Origin: Oscillospiraceae bacterium
GTDB taxonomy: Bacteria > Bacillota > Clostridia > Oscillospirales > Ruminococcaceae
Direction of reading: 5' to 3'
DNA length: 64,000 bases
NCBI GenBank assembly: GCA_009784825.1
Contig: WQXO01000007.1
Location: 81,474-145,473, forward strand
In this document: piece by piece, positions 1-9,761 of the stretch
Numbering within the stretch: the first letter of the stretch is position 1
Layout of the letters: each line of letters starts with the position of its first letter
Position numbers and translations under genes: made by a program
The notes under the pieces: generated by a model
Told to the model about the DNA's origin: nothing
Seen by the model: the letters and a program-made list of their open reading frames with translations, nothing else
Databases searched by the model: none

Positions 1-1
1 T

Positions 2-2359
2 GCGAGAGCGTCCATGCCCGGTATGATGGACACGGTTCTTAACCTCGGCTTAAACGATGAGGTTGTGGAAATCGTTGCTAACAAATCCGGTAATGCAAGA
101 TGGGCTTATGACTGCTACAGAAGATTTATTCAAATGTATTCCGACGTTGTTATGGAAGTCGGTAAAGAATATTTTGAAAAGTTAATCCACAAAATGAAAG
201 AAGAAAAAGGCTTTAAACTCGACACCGAGCTTTCTGCTGACGATTTGAAAGAGCTTGCTAACCAGTTCAAGGCTGAGTATAAAGCGAAATTGGGAGCGGA
301 CTTCCCCTCCGACCCGAAGGAACAGCTTATGGGAGCGATTAAAGCTGTATTCCGTTCTTGGGATAACGACAGGGCTAAGTATTACCGCAGAATGAACGAT
401 ATTCCCGCTTCTTGGGGAACTGCCGTAAACGTGCAGGAAATGGTGTTCGGTAACTTAGGCGATACATCGGGAACAGGCGTTGCGTTCACACGTGACCCCT
501 CCACCGGCGAAAAGAAACTCTATGGCGAATACCTCATTAATGCTCAGGGTGAGGACGTTGTTGCGGGTATCCGTACCCCCTCGCCTATTACCGAGCTTGA
601 GAGAGACCTCCCTGACGCTTACAACGAATTTGTTGCAATCTGCAATAAATTAGAGCATCACTATAAAGATATGCAGGATATGGAATTCACCATCGAAGAC
701 AAGAAACTCTATATGCTTCAGACACGTAGCGGTAAACGTACTGCTGTTGCGGCTCTCAAAATCGCTTGTGACTTGGTTGACGAGGGTATGAGAACCGAAG
801 AAGAAGCAGTCTGCATGATTGACCCGAAACAGCTTGACCACCTCTTACACCCGCAGTTCGACACCGCTGCACTTAAAGCGGCTACCGTTATCGGTAAAGG
901 CTTGGCGGCTTCCCCGGGTGCTGCTTGCGGTCAAATCGCATTCTCCGCCGCTACTGCCGCTGAATGGGGCAAAGCGGGCAAGGACGTTATATTGGTTCGT
1001 CCGGAAACCTCACCCGAGGACATCGAGGGTATGGACGTTTCTAAGGGAATTCTCACCTCTACAGGCGGTAAGACCTCTCACGCGGCTGTTGTTGCTCGTG
1101 GTATGGGTACCTGTTGTATCGTTGGTTGCGGCGACCTCAAAATCAACGAAGAGGCGAAAACTTGTGTAATCGGTTCATCTTCTTTCAAAGAAGGCGATAT
1201 TATTTCCTTAGACGGTTCTGCCGGTAATATCTACGGCGAATCCATTGCAACCGTTGAAGCGTCAATCGGCGGTGACTTTGACAGAGTTATGAAATGGACT
1301 GACAAGTTTAAGACTCTGAAAGTTCGTACAAATGCAGATACTCCCAAAGATGCCGCTAAAGCAATCGAGTTCGGGGCACAGGGGATTGGTCTTTGCAGAA
1401 CCGAGCATATGTTCTTCGAGGCAGACAGAATTGCGGCTATTCGTGAAATGATTTGCTCTGAAACAGTCGAACAGCGTGAGAAAGCATTAGCGAAAATCGA
1501 ACCTATGCAGCAGGGCGACTTTGAGGGGATTTTCGAGGCTATGGGCGAATACCCTGTGACCATTCGTTTCCTTGACCCGCCGTTGCATGAGTTCTTGGCA
1601 GGGTTCGGCGAAAGTGACATTGCCAACTTAGCGGGCGTTATGGGTAAAACTGTTGCTCAGATTAAGGAAATCATTGATTCGCTTCACGAGTTCAACCCCA
1701 TGATGGGACACCGTGGCTGTCGCTTGGCTGTAACTTATCCTGAAATTGCTGCTATGCAGACAAGAGCGGTTATTAAAGCGGCGATTGCTGTTAATAAAAA
1801 GGGCATGAGCGTTGTTCCCGAAATCATGATTCCGCTGATTAGTGAAGTTAAAGAATTGGCTTATGTTAAAGCTGTAGTTGTTAAAACTGCTGACGAAGTT
1901 ATTAAAGCGGCAGGCGTTGACCTCAAATACATGGTTGGTACTATGATTGAAATCCCCAGAGCGGCACTTACCGCTGATGAGGTTGCCAAGGAAGCTGAAT
2001 TCTTCTCGTTCGGTACTAATGACCTGTCACAGATGACCTTCGGGTTCTCTCGTGATGACGCAGGTAAGTTCCTTGAGGCGTATTACGAAAAGAACATTTA
2101 TGAGTTCGACCCGTTTGTCAAGATTGACTTTGCAGGCGTTGGCGAATTAATGAAAATCGCTGTTACTAAGGGTAAGCAAACACGTCCGAACCTCAAGCTC
2201 GGTATTTGTGGTGAGCATGGCGGCGACCCCGCTTCGGTAGCGTTCTGCCACTCAATCGGTTTGGATTATGTAAGCTGTTCACCGTTCAGAGTGCCCATTG
2301 CAAGACTTGCGGCGGCACAGGCGGCGATTGAAAATGGTAATGTTTCCAACAAAGGATAA
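2..2359 (+). CDS. ppdK: Pyruvate, phosphate dikinase (3' part)
   Basis: Interconverts pyruvate, ATP and Pi with PEP, AMP and PPi in central carbon metabolism of the cytoplasm. The reading frame is open to the left edge (A-R-A-S before M-P-G-M-M-D-T), so about 90 N-terminal residues of the usual ~875 are outside the window. Visible landmarks are the end of the nucleotide-binding domain, the phosphohistidine loop GGKTSHAAVVARGMG (His codon at 1079-1081), and the C-terminal PEP/pyruvate barrel with LGICGEHGGDP. It is followed 12 bp later by a strong terminator, so it ends its transcript. PPDK is common in Clostridia that use PPi-linked glycolysis, and a PPi-dependent membrane pump (hppA) lies in the same window. 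Identification is very secure. Confidence 0.97.
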   Translation, partial: ARASMPGMMDTVLNLGLNDEVVEIVANKSGNARWAYDCYRRFIQMYSDVVMEVGKEYFEKLIHKMKEEKGFKLDTELSADDLKELANQFKAEYKAKLGADFPSDPKEQLMGAIKAVFRSWDNDRAKYYRRMNDIPASWGTAVNVQEMVFGNLGDTSGTGVAFTRDPSTGEKKLYGEYLINAQGEDVVAGIRTPSPITELERDLPDAYNEFVAICNKLEHHYKDMQDMEFTIEDKKLYMLQTRSGKRTAVAALKIACDLVDEGMRTEEEAVCMIDPKQLDHLLHPQFDTAALKAATVIGKGLAASPGAACGQIAFSAATAAEWGKAGKDVILVRPETSPEDIEGMDVSKGILTSTGGKTSHAAVVARGMGTCCIVGCGDLKINEEAKTCVIGSSSFKEGDIISLDGSAGNIYGESIATVEASIGGDFDRVMKWTDKFKTLKVRTNADTPKDAAKAIEFGAQGIGLCRTEHMFFEADRIAAIREMICSETVEQREKALAKIEPMQQGDFEGIFEAMGEYPVTIRFLDPPLHEFLAGFGESDIANLAGVMGKTVAQIKEIIDSLHEFNPMMGHRGCRLAVTYPEIAAMQTRAVIKAAIAVNKKGMSVVPEIMIPLISEVKELAYVKAVVVKTADEVIKAAGVDLKYMVGTMIEIPRAALTADEVAKEAEFFSFGTNDLSQMTFGFSRDDAGKFLEAYYEKNIYEFDPFVKIDFAGVGELMKIAVTKGKQTRPNLKLGICGEHGGDPASVAFCHSIGLDYVSCSPFRVPIARLAAAQAAIENGNVSNKG

Positions 2360-2370
2360 TCGGTAATAGC

Positions 2371-2405
2371 AAAAGGGCAGTTCACAATGAACTGCCCTTT
2401 TTGTG
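2371..2405 (+). terminator. Rho-independent terminator of ppdK
   Basis: A perfect 14-bp stem (AAAAGGGCAGTTCA / TGAACTGCCCTTTT) with a 3-nt loop is followed by T residues. It lies between convergent ppdK and the lipoprotein gene and could act on both strands. Confidence 0.9.
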
Positions 2406-2408
2406 TTA

Positions 2409-3092
2409 TTACTCTGTTCCGGTTTGTGTGAATAAAAGTGCAAGCTCATTTTTATAATCCTGTGAACAATTGCCGGTTCTCGTTGATATAATAAAGAAAA
2501 ATTTGTTGTCTGCACTGTAACAAAACTCTGACCTCCACTGCATATCACTTGAAGAAAAGTATATCTCCGACTCTCCAAATAAACCGCTATTTTTAATATC
2601 GTACTCGTTTATAAATTTGGTTCTGCCTATATACATATTATAGTCGCCTTCTTCTAAAACAAAGCTATAATAATTCATTCGTTGGTATATTGCAGAATGG
2701 ACATATTCCTCGCCAATAATTTCTAAATATTTTTTTATAAAAATATCAAATTCTTCATCAGTGCTATCAATGCTTATTATCTCCTTTGCATATATTTCCG
2801 AGAGCTTTTCATTGTATATTCTTTTTTTATAAACATTTAACATCACATCTAAACTTACACGTCCATTTGCGATAGACTCATGAGTATATTCATATCGCTG
2901 TATAAAATCATCAATGTTAACACCCTCTAAATCTTCCTCGGTTAATCCTACATCATTATCTCTGATGTACTGCAATAATTCCTCTGCGGTAATAAGCTCC
3001 GGTTCTGTTGTTATCGGTTCGCTTCTTTGGGGACACGAGCAAAGAGTTACAACGATAACACAGAATATAAGAAGTACAAGAACACGTTTCAT
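2409..3092 (-). CDS. Putative lipoprotein of unknown function
   Basis: 227 aa. The N-terminus is a hydrophobic signal ending in L-C-S-C (lipid Cys probably C20), so the protein is probably anchored outside the membrane. The start is supported by a GAGG ribosome binding site. After the signal comes a segment beginning ELITAEELLQYI that is nearly identical to one in the upstream gene, and both proteins end in ELALLFTQTG, so the two are paralogues sharing the C-terminal domain. It lies 17 bp downstream of that gene on the same strand and is probably co-transcribed. I do not recognise a known family and assign no function. Confidence 0.8.
   Translation of the reverse strand: MKRVLVLLIFCVIVVTLCSCPQRSEPITTEPELITAEELLQYIRDNDVGLTEEDLEGVNIDDFIQRYEYTHESIANGRVSLDVMLNVYKKRIYNEKLSEIYAKEIISIDSTDEEFDIFIKKYLEIIGEEYVHSAIYQRMNYYSFVLEEGDYNMYIGRTKFINEYDIKNSGLFGESEIYFSSSDMQWRSEFCYSADNKFFFIISTRTGNCSQDYKNELALLFTQTGTE
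2904..3002. repeat. 99-bp direct repeat, copy 1
   Basis: About 90% identical by eye to 3596-3694. It encodes the shared ELITAEELLQYI...NIDDFI segment of the two neighbouring paralogues. The high nucleotide identity suggests recent duplication or gene conversion. Confidence 0.8.
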
Positions 3093-3109
3093 AAAACCAA
3101 CCTCGTTTA

Positions 3110-4342
3110 TTAATTTAATCCGGTTTGTGTGAATAAAAGCGCGAGTTCGTAATCATAATCATCATAAGGATTTATAATCAAAAAGAATTTGTTGTCTTTG
3201 TTATAACAGAACATATGATTTGAACCGAAAGAATTATCCATACCCTCAGGAATAAATATTTCAAGCCCAAATGCTGTCTCTTTTATTTGAAACTGCTCAA
3301 TAATTTCCGTCTTTCCTATCCAGACTACATATCGGTCATCTTCATCTAAAATTTCATATACTTCTATAGGCACAGAAGTTTTATATTTCCCTAAATGATT
3401 GGATTCTTTTCCTATCGCCTTAAAGTACAATATTATAAAAGCATCGAATTCTTCATCTGTGCTGTTAATGCTGATTAATTCCTTGGCTACGAATTCAAAG
3501 TTTTGCTTGTTTTGGATATAATCCCTATATGATTCTAATATATTCTTTAGAATAAATTTTGATAAATTTTCATTATTAATATGCCAGTGTACAATAAAAT
3601 CATCAATGTTAACACCCTCGAAATCTTCCTCGGTTAATCCTACATCGTTATCTTCGATATATTGCAATAATTCCTCTGCTGTAATAAGCTCCGGCTTCGC
3701 TTGTGTGTCATGCTCCCTCTCAAGTCGTATAAGCTCCTCTATTACTTCTATCGGAAGTTTAGAAATTAAAGTGACCTCTTCTCCGATTATTTCTGTATAA
3801 ATAGTTTTCAATCTATTTTCATAAACTGTTAGTTGGTTTTCTTTATCTTGTTTTTCTAAATACCAATATACTTTCCAGTATTCATCATCTTGTGTCCGTT
3901 TTACTAAAATCATCATCGCTTCTTCAAACGAATAACCCAAATCCCGCTCAACCCCTGCAATTCTAATAATAGAATCTGCGGTGTTAAAATCAATGTCTTT
4001 CCGAAATTCTACGGGGTAGGAGTAGGATACATACGTAGCATGAAACGAGTAGGCGGCAAGGGCGTATAAATAAACGCAACGCTCCGCTTCCTCCGGGGTC
4101 AAGCCTGCTTGTATAAATTCTGATTCCAACTCGGTACCACTCATTGAACGCTCCCGTGCGTTATGTATAAGCTCATACGATACATTAAGCCGGATTTCTT
4201 CTGCTGCCGCTAATTTTTTCTGGATTTGTAAATTGTTATAATCCTGAACTTGTGAAAATATGAATATTATTACGTTTATACCGATAATCACGGCAAAAAC
4301 AATAATACAAGAGAGGATTATTTTATGTAAGAATTTTTTCAT
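3110..4342 (-). CDS. Membrane-anchored protein, paralogue of the downstream lipoprotein
   Basis: 410 aa. One transmembrane segment lies at about residues 8-30, followed by a long hydrophilic, charged region probably outside the cell. The C-terminal half (from ELITAEELLQYI) matches the 227-aa lipoprotein next door; the N-terminal half is extra. No ribosome binding site precedes the ATG. Instead a TATAAT ends 6 nt before it, so the mRNA may be leaderless. The function is unknown and no enzyme motif was seen. Confidence 0.8.
   Translation of the reverse strand: MKKFLHKIILSCIIVFAVIIGINVIIFIFSQVQDYNNLQIQKKLAAAEEIRLNVSYELIHNARERSMSGTELESEFIQAGLTPEEAERCVYLYALAAYSFHATYVSYSYPVEFRKDIDFNTADSIIRIAGVERDLGYSFEEAMMILVKRTQDDEYWKVYWYLEKQDKENQLTVYENRLKTIYTEIIGEEVTLISKLPIEVIEELIRLEREHDTQAKPELITAEELLQYIEDNDVGLTEEDFEGVNIDDFIVHWHINNENLSKFILKNILESYRDYIQNKQNFEFVAKELISINSTDEEFDAFIILYFKAIGKESNHLGKYKTSVPIEVYEILDEDDRYVVWIGKTEIIEQFQIKETAFGLEIFIPEGMDNSFGSNHMFCYNKDNKFFLIINPYDDYDYELALLFTQTGLN
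3596..3694. repeat. 99-bp direct repeat, copy 2
   Basis: Partner of 2904-3002, in the same relative frame of the paralogous gene. Confidence 0.8.
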
Positions 4343-4348
4343 GTTGTT

Positions 4349-4377
4349 ATTATATCATTAAGCGGGATAAAAAGCAA
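4349..4377 (-). promoter_or_regulatory. Promoter abutting the start codon
   Basis: On the minus strand: TTGCTT, 17-bp spacer, TATAAT, then only AACAAC before the ATG at 4342. The transcription start should fall at or within a base or two of the start codon. Confidence 0.6.
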
Positions 4378-4416
4378 TAGATTTTTTAAATGTTGTTTTT
4401 AACAAGTGAATAATAA

Positions 4417-4444
4417 CCCCCCCTTGATGTGGTTTCAAGGGGGG
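4417..4444 (-). terminator. Hairpin after the hybrid kinase gene
   Basis: A 10-bp stem (CCCCCCTTGA / TCAAGGGGGG) with a short loop lies 12 bp beyond the stop of the minus-strand kinase gene. The tail is T/A-rich (TTATTATT) rather than a pure T run. Confidence 0.7.
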
Positions 4445-4455
4445 ATTGCATTTTC

Positions 4456-6147
4456 TTATTTTTGAAGTTTGCAGGTGAATGTGAATTTCGAGCCTTTGCC
4501 CAACTCGGATTGTACCGTTATATCTCCGCCCATAAGCTCGATTATACGTTTCGATAAGGCAAGCCCTATTCCTATTCCTCCGTGTTTCCTCGAGTGACCG
4601 CCGTCTACCTGCTCGAATATTTTAAACAGTTCTTTTTGATGTTCCTCCGATATGCCTATACCATTGTCTGATACTTCGATTTTTAAAGTTACTGTTTCGT
4701 CGGTTTCATTAATTATTGAGGCATCGAATTTTATGTCGCCCTGTTCGGGAGTGAACTTAACCGCATTGGCCAGTAGATTTGCGATTACCTGTTTTAACCG
4801 CCCACCGTCACCCATTAGTTTTTCGGGGATTGACTGGTCAATGTTAAACTTCAGCGATTGCTTTTTTTCTGCCGCATTATAGCCAATGCCTTTTAAGGAT
4901 TCTCTGATTGTTGCTTTAAAATCGAAAGCCTTGACTGACAATTTTAAAGAACCGTATTCAATTGCCGACGCATCTAAAACACCGTTAATCATACTCAACA
5001 GCTTCTCTGACGATTGTTCGATTTCGTTTAAGTATTTTTGCAATTCATCGTCGATGCCTTGGATTTCGATGACCTGCACCATGCCCATTATGGCGTTTAA
5101 GGGTGTCCGCATTTCGTGGCTCATTCGTGAAAGGAATTCACTCTTAGCACGGCTGCTGTGTTCTGCAAGCTCCTTCGCCGAAACCAACTCGGCTTTAAGC
5201 TTCAACACGGCATTCAAATCATGCTCGATTGCGTTACGTTCAAATACGTTTGAAAATGTGCTTGCAACAAGAATTGCAAGTCCGGCTTCGTTTTCGCTCC
5301 ACTCTTGGTCGTTTTCCTTCGAGAATGAAATAAACGCTTCCACTTCGCCTTTTATGAAAACAGGCGTTATTATAAAATTGGAAAAATGCTCCCGCTTTAA
5401 ATTGAAAATGTTGCTGCTTTGCAGGTCTTTCCCGAATATGCATTGCTTTTCTTCATCTGAAAATATGCCTTTTATGAAATGAGCCATTTTTTCATTCATT
5501 TCGATATTGTCGCCTAATCGGGTTTCTAATTGCAACTCGGGTCTGAGCCATTCGTTTCGGCAGACCAAAACTGTGTTGTCGCTTTCAAATTTATACAGCA
5601 GAACCATCACTATGTCCATGAATTCGCCAACCATTTGCAGAATATCTGTATACAGTTCGTCGGCGTGGATGTCAGACAGAAAGCTGTGGGAGATTTTCGT
5701 CATTAACGCTTGTTGACGCAGCCGCCCGTCTAACTCGTTTGTGTGGGCAATTATTGTGCGTGTTTGATTAACTAAGTCAATCTGGTTCTTGACCCTCAGC
5801 TTTACAATTGCAGAGCTGAACGGTTTTAAAATATAGTCAACCGCTCCTAATGCCAAGCCCCTTTCCTCAGCTTCGTGATTGTCAAGACCTGTGATAAATA
5901 TGACGGGAATGTCCCGAGTTCTTTCAGAATTTTTTAACGCAGTTATAACCTCGTATCCATCCATGTCCGGCATAATCACGTCAAGCAGGATTATGTCCGG
6001 CTTAAATTCCTCAGCGGTTTCTATGGCATCGCTTCCGTCGCTCGAAGCATAAATAGTATACTCCGGGCTGAGAATGCTTTTCAACGCACTGATATTAGCA
6101 CGCTCGTCGTCAACAATTAATATGCTGTTCTTAATGTCACTCATCAT
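4456..6147 (-). CDS. Response regulator-GAF-histidine kinase hybrid
   Basis: 563 aa, cytoplasmic, no membrane segment. Order: REC domain (residues about 5-125, phospho-acceptor D56 in LLDVIMPDMDG), GAF-like sensor (about 155-305), coiled coil, HisKA with H344 in SHEMRTPLNAIMGM, and a HATPase_c domain with the G boxes DNGIGIS and HGGIGIGLALSK. A receiver at the N-terminus of a kinase suggests it takes phosphate from another kinase and passes it on. The start is placed at ATG 6147 because GGAG lies 6 nt upstream; an ATG 18 nt further upstream lacks a good site. The next gene upstream is a second hybrid kinase, 52 bp away, so the two probably form one signalling unit. The signal sensed is unknown. 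Confidence 0.92.
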   Translation of the reverse strand: MMSDIKNSILIVDDERANISALKSILSPEYTIYASSDGSDAIETAEEFKPDIILLDVIMPDMDGYEVITALKNSERTRDIPVIFITGLDNHEAEERGLALGAVDYILKPFSSAIVKLRVKNQIDLVNQTRTIIAHTNELDGRLRQQALMTKISHSFLSDIHADELYTDILQMVGEFMDIVMVLLYKFESDNTVLVCRNEWLRPELQLETRLGDNIEMNEKMAHFIKGIFSDEEKQCIFGKDLQSSNIFNLKREHFSNFIITPVFIKGEVEAFISFSKENDQEWSENEAGLAILVASTFSNVFERNAIEHDLNAVLKLKAELVSAKELAEHSSRAKSEFLSRMSHEMRTPLNAIMGMVQVIEIQGIDDELQKYLNEIEQSSEKLLSMINGVLDASAIEYGSLKLSVKAFDFKATIRESLKGIGYNAAEKKQSLKFNIDQSIPEKLMGDGGRLKQVIANLLANAVKFTPEQGDIKFDASIINETDETVTLKIEVSDNGIGISEEHQKELFKIFEQVDGGHSRKHGGIGIGLALSKRIIELMGGDITVQSELGKGSKFTFTCKLQK

Positions 6148-6199
6148 TTCCCACTCCGTTTTCATTAATTATTTTTAACACTTTTAATACATTATACCG

Positions 6200-8773
6200 C
6201 TATTCCTTTAACAGGAATTTTTTTAATATACCGAACAATTCCGATACGTTGATTGGCTTGCCTATGTGAGCGTTCATTCCCGCTTCGAGGCACTTTTCAA
6301 TATCCTCACGGAACACATTGGCAGTCATTGCGACTATGGGAATGTTCCCGCCCTGCACATGCTCTGACGCACGGATTTTTCGGGTTGCTTCACACCCGTC
6401 CATCTCGGGCATTTGCATATCCATTAGAATTAAGTCATAGCGTTCCGGTGATTTTTCAAAAATTTCCACCGCTTGGACACCGTTCTCGGCACACTCCATT
6501 TCTAAAAGAGTGGGAGCAATCAAAACTTCAACAATCTCACGGTTGATTTCAACGTCCTCCGCTAACAGAACCTTGAACCCTTTGAATATTCCGTCGTTGT
6601 TTAATTCCTCCTCGTTTTGTAAGTGTTCTGTTCCGATTGCTTCGGTGATTGCGTCTGCTATTGCTGACGGGAACAGTGGTTTCGACAGGAACTTATCGAC
6701 ACCTGCTTTGCGGGCTTCATCAGCTATGTCGCTCCATTCGGCGGCGGAAATTATTATGATAATCGAGTTACCGCGTGTGCCTTCCTTTGCCTTGATTTCT
6801 TTGGCAAGCATTATCCCGTCCATATCCGGCATTTTCCAGTCAACAAAGTAAATATGATACAGCCCGTTATTGCCGATAAGTGCTAATGCCTCCTCCCCGC
6901 TTAACGCTGTGTCACAGTCAGTTCCGAAGCCTTTCATCACGTCTTTAAAATAGCTCAGTATTTCCGGGTCATCGTCAATCGCCATGATAGAAACATTGTT
7001 CCAGTTTACACCTTTAAGCACTTGATTTTTCTTAGTGCCTTTCATCGCCTTAAACGTGAACGAGAAAGTCGAACCCTTACCCTCCTCTGATTCAAGCTCG
7101 ATTACTCCGCCCATTAACTCGACTATGCTTTTGGAGATTGCCAAGCCTAATCCCGTTCCGCCGAATTTGCGTGAGGTTCCCGTTTCGGCTTGCTGGAACG
7201 AGTTAAACAGTTTTTTCTGCTGTTCTTCGTTTATGCCTATGCCCGAGTCTTTAACAGATATGCGGATTGTGTATTCGCCGTTTTCCTCGCCAACGCAACG
7301 AGTGTCAAGCTTAATCGAACCGAAGTCCGGTGTGAATTTAACCGCATTGCTGAACAGATTTGTGATTACCTGTGCTAACCGTTGGTCGTCACTGATTAAT
7401 GTCCTCGGAATGGATTTATCTATGTTTACGGTGATTTTCTGGTTCTTTTCATCAGCACGGAATGCGATAATATTAACCACACGCTGAAGCATTTTTTCAA
7501 AGTAGAACTCGACATTCGCTAACTCGAACTTGTTGGCTTCGATTTTCGACATATCAAGAATATCGTTGATTACGCCCAATAAATGCTGTGAGGCGTTTTC
7601 GATTTTCCCGAAGCAATAGTCTTTCCTCGATAAGTCGTCGGCGGATTTTCCGATTACGGTCATCCCGATTATGGCGTTCATCGGGGTGCGGATTTCGTGC
7701 GACATGTTCGACAGGAAATCGCTTTTCGCCCTGCTGGCGACTTCCGCCTCCTCACGCAGCCTTTGGGTGTTTATAAGCGTGTTCTTGTCCTCGGTTATGT
7801 CCATTAATGCACCGGCAGTGCGGATGGCGTTACCATTATCGTCACGCACGGTTTCACCTGAGCCTTGAAAATAAATATATTCACCGGCTTTGTTTTTCAG
7901 ACGGAATTCCACAAAATAAGGTGTTTGTCCGGTTTTGTCAAGCAGGTGATTTGTTAAAGCTGTAACCGCTTTTTCTGCATCATCGGGGTGCAGGCGTTCA
8001 CCCCAGCTCCTGATTTTATTCGGGAATTCTTCTTCATTTGAATAACCCAGCATTTCCCTTACATCGTCTGAAAAAACAACGGTGTTATCGAGGTTTACGG
8101 GGTCGTCTTGAACAATGTCCATATCCCATAAGCCGATTTTCGTTGACTTGACCACTAAGTTCAACTTGGTCAACTGAAGCTCGTTTAGTTTATTCGCTTG
8201 TAAGACCTTCTGCTCCATTTCCTTCCGAATAACCGCATTTGAACACAGGAACGCAGCAGAACGCAGCATTTCCACAACATCATCATCGAAAAAGCGTTCT
8301 TTTACAAGGTCTTCAAACAATACAAATCCCCAAAAGTCGCCTTTGACAATTATCGGTGTTGCGAATACCGATACTACTCCGAATGATTTAAGTACCTCGG
8401 CTTCGGGGAGAAGCCTTGCCGGGCTGTTGACCGATTCGTTGCTTTTAAGTATATTCTCCCACCTTGGCACAAGATTTGAATAAGAAATGTCTGCTAATAC
8501 AGGGTTGGGTTTTGTGGTGCCACCCGACTCCCTGTCCCAGCGGTAAACCTGTGAGGTGTGAAGCCCGTCGGGTTTTAGAAAGTTATGCCAGACAGACAGT
8601 CTGTTTAAATCTGCCATGTCCGCAATTTCCGCCATTCCCTCTGACATCATCTTGTCAAACGATTCGTCATAACCGGAAAAGAAAATCATCGCCACCTTGT
8701 TAAGCGTGTCCGACATTCTTTTTCTGCGTTCTAATATCTCTATTGTCACGGAATAATCGTTGTTTATTTCCAT
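6200..8773 (-). CDS. GAF-PAS-histidine kinase-REC-REC hybrid sensor kinase
   Basis: 857 aa, soluble. A GAF-like domain (about 20-190) is followed by a coiled coil, PAS/PAC (about 205-335), HisKA with H359 in [14 protein letters not shown], HATPase_c ([18 protein letters not shown]), and two receivers with acceptors D645 ([10 protein letters not shown]) and D785 ([11 protein letters not shown]). The architecture is a complete phosphorelay in one chain except for a separate Hpt domain. The start ATG has AAAGGGA upstream. It precedes the REC-GAF-kinase gene and is probably co-transcribed. The ligand of the GAF/PAS sensors cannot be told from sequence. Confidence 0.93.
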   Translation of the reverse strand: MEINNDYSVTIEILERRKRMSDTLNKVAMIFFSGYDESFDKMMSEGMAEIADMADLNRLSVWHNFLKPDGLHTSQVYRWDRESGGTTKPNPVLADISYSNLVPRWENILKSNESVNSPARLLPEAEVLKSFGVVSVFATPIIVKGDFWGFVLFEDLVKERFFDDDVVEMLRSAAFLCSNAVIRKEMEQKVLQANKLNELQLTKLNLVVKSTKIGLWDMDIVQDDPVNLDNTVVFSDDVREMLGYSNEEEFPNKIRSWGERLHPDDAEKAVTALTNHLLDKTGQTPYFVEFRLKNKAGEYIYFQGSGETVRDDNGNAIRTAGALMDITEDKNTLINTQRLREEAEVASRAKSDFLSNMSHEIRTPMNAIIGMTVIGKSADDLSRKDYCFGKIENASQHLLGVINDILDMSKIEANKFELANVEFYFEKMLQRVVNIIAFRADEKNQKITVNIDKSIPRTLISDDQRLAQVITNLFSNAVKFTPDFGSIKLDTRCVGEENGEYTIRISVKDSGIGINEEQQKKLFNSFQQAETGTSRKFGGTGLGLAISKSIVELMGGVIELESEEGKGSTFSFTFKAMKGTKKNQVLKGVNWNNVSIMAIDDDPEILSYFKDVMKGFGTDCDTALSGEEALALIGNNGLYHIYFVDWKMPDMDGIMLAKEIKAKEGTRGNSIIIIISAAEWSDIADEARKAGVDKFLSKPLFPSAIADAITEAIGTEHLQNEEELNNDGIFKGFKVLLAEDVEINREIVEVLIAPTLLEMECAENGVQAVEIFEKSPERYDLILMDMQMPEMDGCEATRKIRASEHVQGGNIPIVAMTANVFREDIEKCLEAGMNAHIGKPINVSELFGILKKFLLKE

Positions 8774-8896
8774 TTACACAGTCCCTTTCGATTCTTGAGC
8801 GGAGTTCCACTATATAATTAAACTATATTTTAAGGGAAATGTCAAGGGATTTATGGGTTTTTGGTGAAAAAAGGTGTGAATGATTTGGCAAAACAA

Positions 8897-8925
8897 TAGA
8901 CAAACTCAAGCAATGATGTTATAAT
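8897..8925 (+). promoter_or_regulatory. Promoter abutting the start codon
   Basis: TAGACA, 17-bp spacer, TATAAT, ending 7 nt before the ATG at 8933. No Shine-Dalgarno sequence fits between, so the message may be leaderless. Confidence 0.65.
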
Positions 8926-8932
8926 GTAAATT

Positions 8933-9520
8933 ATGAAACAACATAAAAAAGATTTAACAGAGCAGTTTCGACAGGCGGTTCTTGAAATCCGCGGTGTGTT
9001 TACTCAAGCAGATGAGGAAGACGGTGACAACGCCGTATTCCACGCTGTCGATGCAACTGTCGAGAGTATGCTGAAATATGTGGGGCTTAACAGGCTTTTT
9101 CGTAGACGAGGAGCGGACGGCATTATACTGACGTTCGGACGTTCTGACCGCAGAAAAGGTTCTATTCTTCTTGATGACAGTGCAACGCAAATTCAAAAAG
9201 ACTTTTATAGAATTGTCAGTAATGATTTTGCCGAAAATACCGAGGAAGAATTCGCTGAATTCTGCGTTATGCTTATCGATGGGTGTGTTGAATTGCTTGA
9301 TGAGAAGAAGCATTTTTCGGATTTGAGCGACGAAGTTAAAACTGCGTATCTTGAGTTGAGTAACGCCGTTCAAGTAATGCCGCAAGGTGTTGATGAAATT
9401 GTGCGACAGCTTACGGAAAACATCGATGAGTTTAATGCAATTCTCGTTAATTGTGTAGACGCATTAGGGAAGTTTGATACAGTCAACAGAGAGGTTGTTA
9501 GTAAACAAGTAAGTGAATGA
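8933..9520 (+). CDS. Hypothetical soluble protein
   Basis: 195 aa, rich in Asp and Glu with a basic patch near residues 54-62 (NRLFRRRGA), no signal peptide or membrane segment. Most of it is predicted helical by composition. It has a dedicated consensus promoter directly at its ATG and two hairpins downstream, so it is a single-gene transcript, divergent from the sensor kinases. I do not recognise the family. An antisense frame across it (8954-9385) has no promoter or binding site and was not called. Confidence 0.75.
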   Translation: MKQHKKDLTEQFRQAVLEIRGVFTQADEEDGDNAVFHAVDATVESMLKYVGLNRLFRRRGADGIILTFGRSDRRKGSILLDDSATQIQKDFYRIVSNDFAENTEEEFAEFCVMLIDGCVELLDEKKHFSDLSDEVKTAYLELSNAVQVMPQGVDEIVRQLTENIDEFNAILVNCVDALGKFDTVNREVVSKQVSE

Positions 9521-9545
9521 GTGGGTGTCGCCGCCTATGAATTAA

Positions 9546-9580
9546 AACCGCCGCTACGTGTAAGTGTAGCGGCGGCGGTT
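9546..9580. terminator. GC-rich hairpin downstream of the 195-aa gene
   Basis: AACCGCCGCTAC pairs with GTAGCGGCGG plus an extra CGG. There is no T run, so it may be an RNA stabiliser or part of a tandem terminator with the next hairpin. Confidence 0.5.
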
Positions 9581-9662
9581 AATACTAACTAATATCACAA
9601 TAAACCCATACCCGCACAAGCCGAATAAATCCCGCTCCCTGTCTATGTTTACAGTATACATG

Positions 9663-9712
9663 AAAACGCCGAAAAAGTCAAACATTTCTATTGACTTTTT
9701 CGGCGTTTTTTG
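9663..9712. terminator. Strong bidirectional terminator
   Basis: A perfect 19-bp stem (AAAACGCCGAAAAAGTCAA and its complement) with a 9-nt loop and flanking A and T runs lies between the + gene at 8933 and the minus-strand kinase at 9762. Confidence 0.9.
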
Positions 9713-9761
9713 CACCGATAATGCACCGCTTTACACTACTTCGGTATTGCTTTCAATTCTT

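Noticed and set aside
1231..1626. Antisense frame in ppdK
   Set aside because: No ribosome binding site or family likeness; it lies entirely within a conserved gene.
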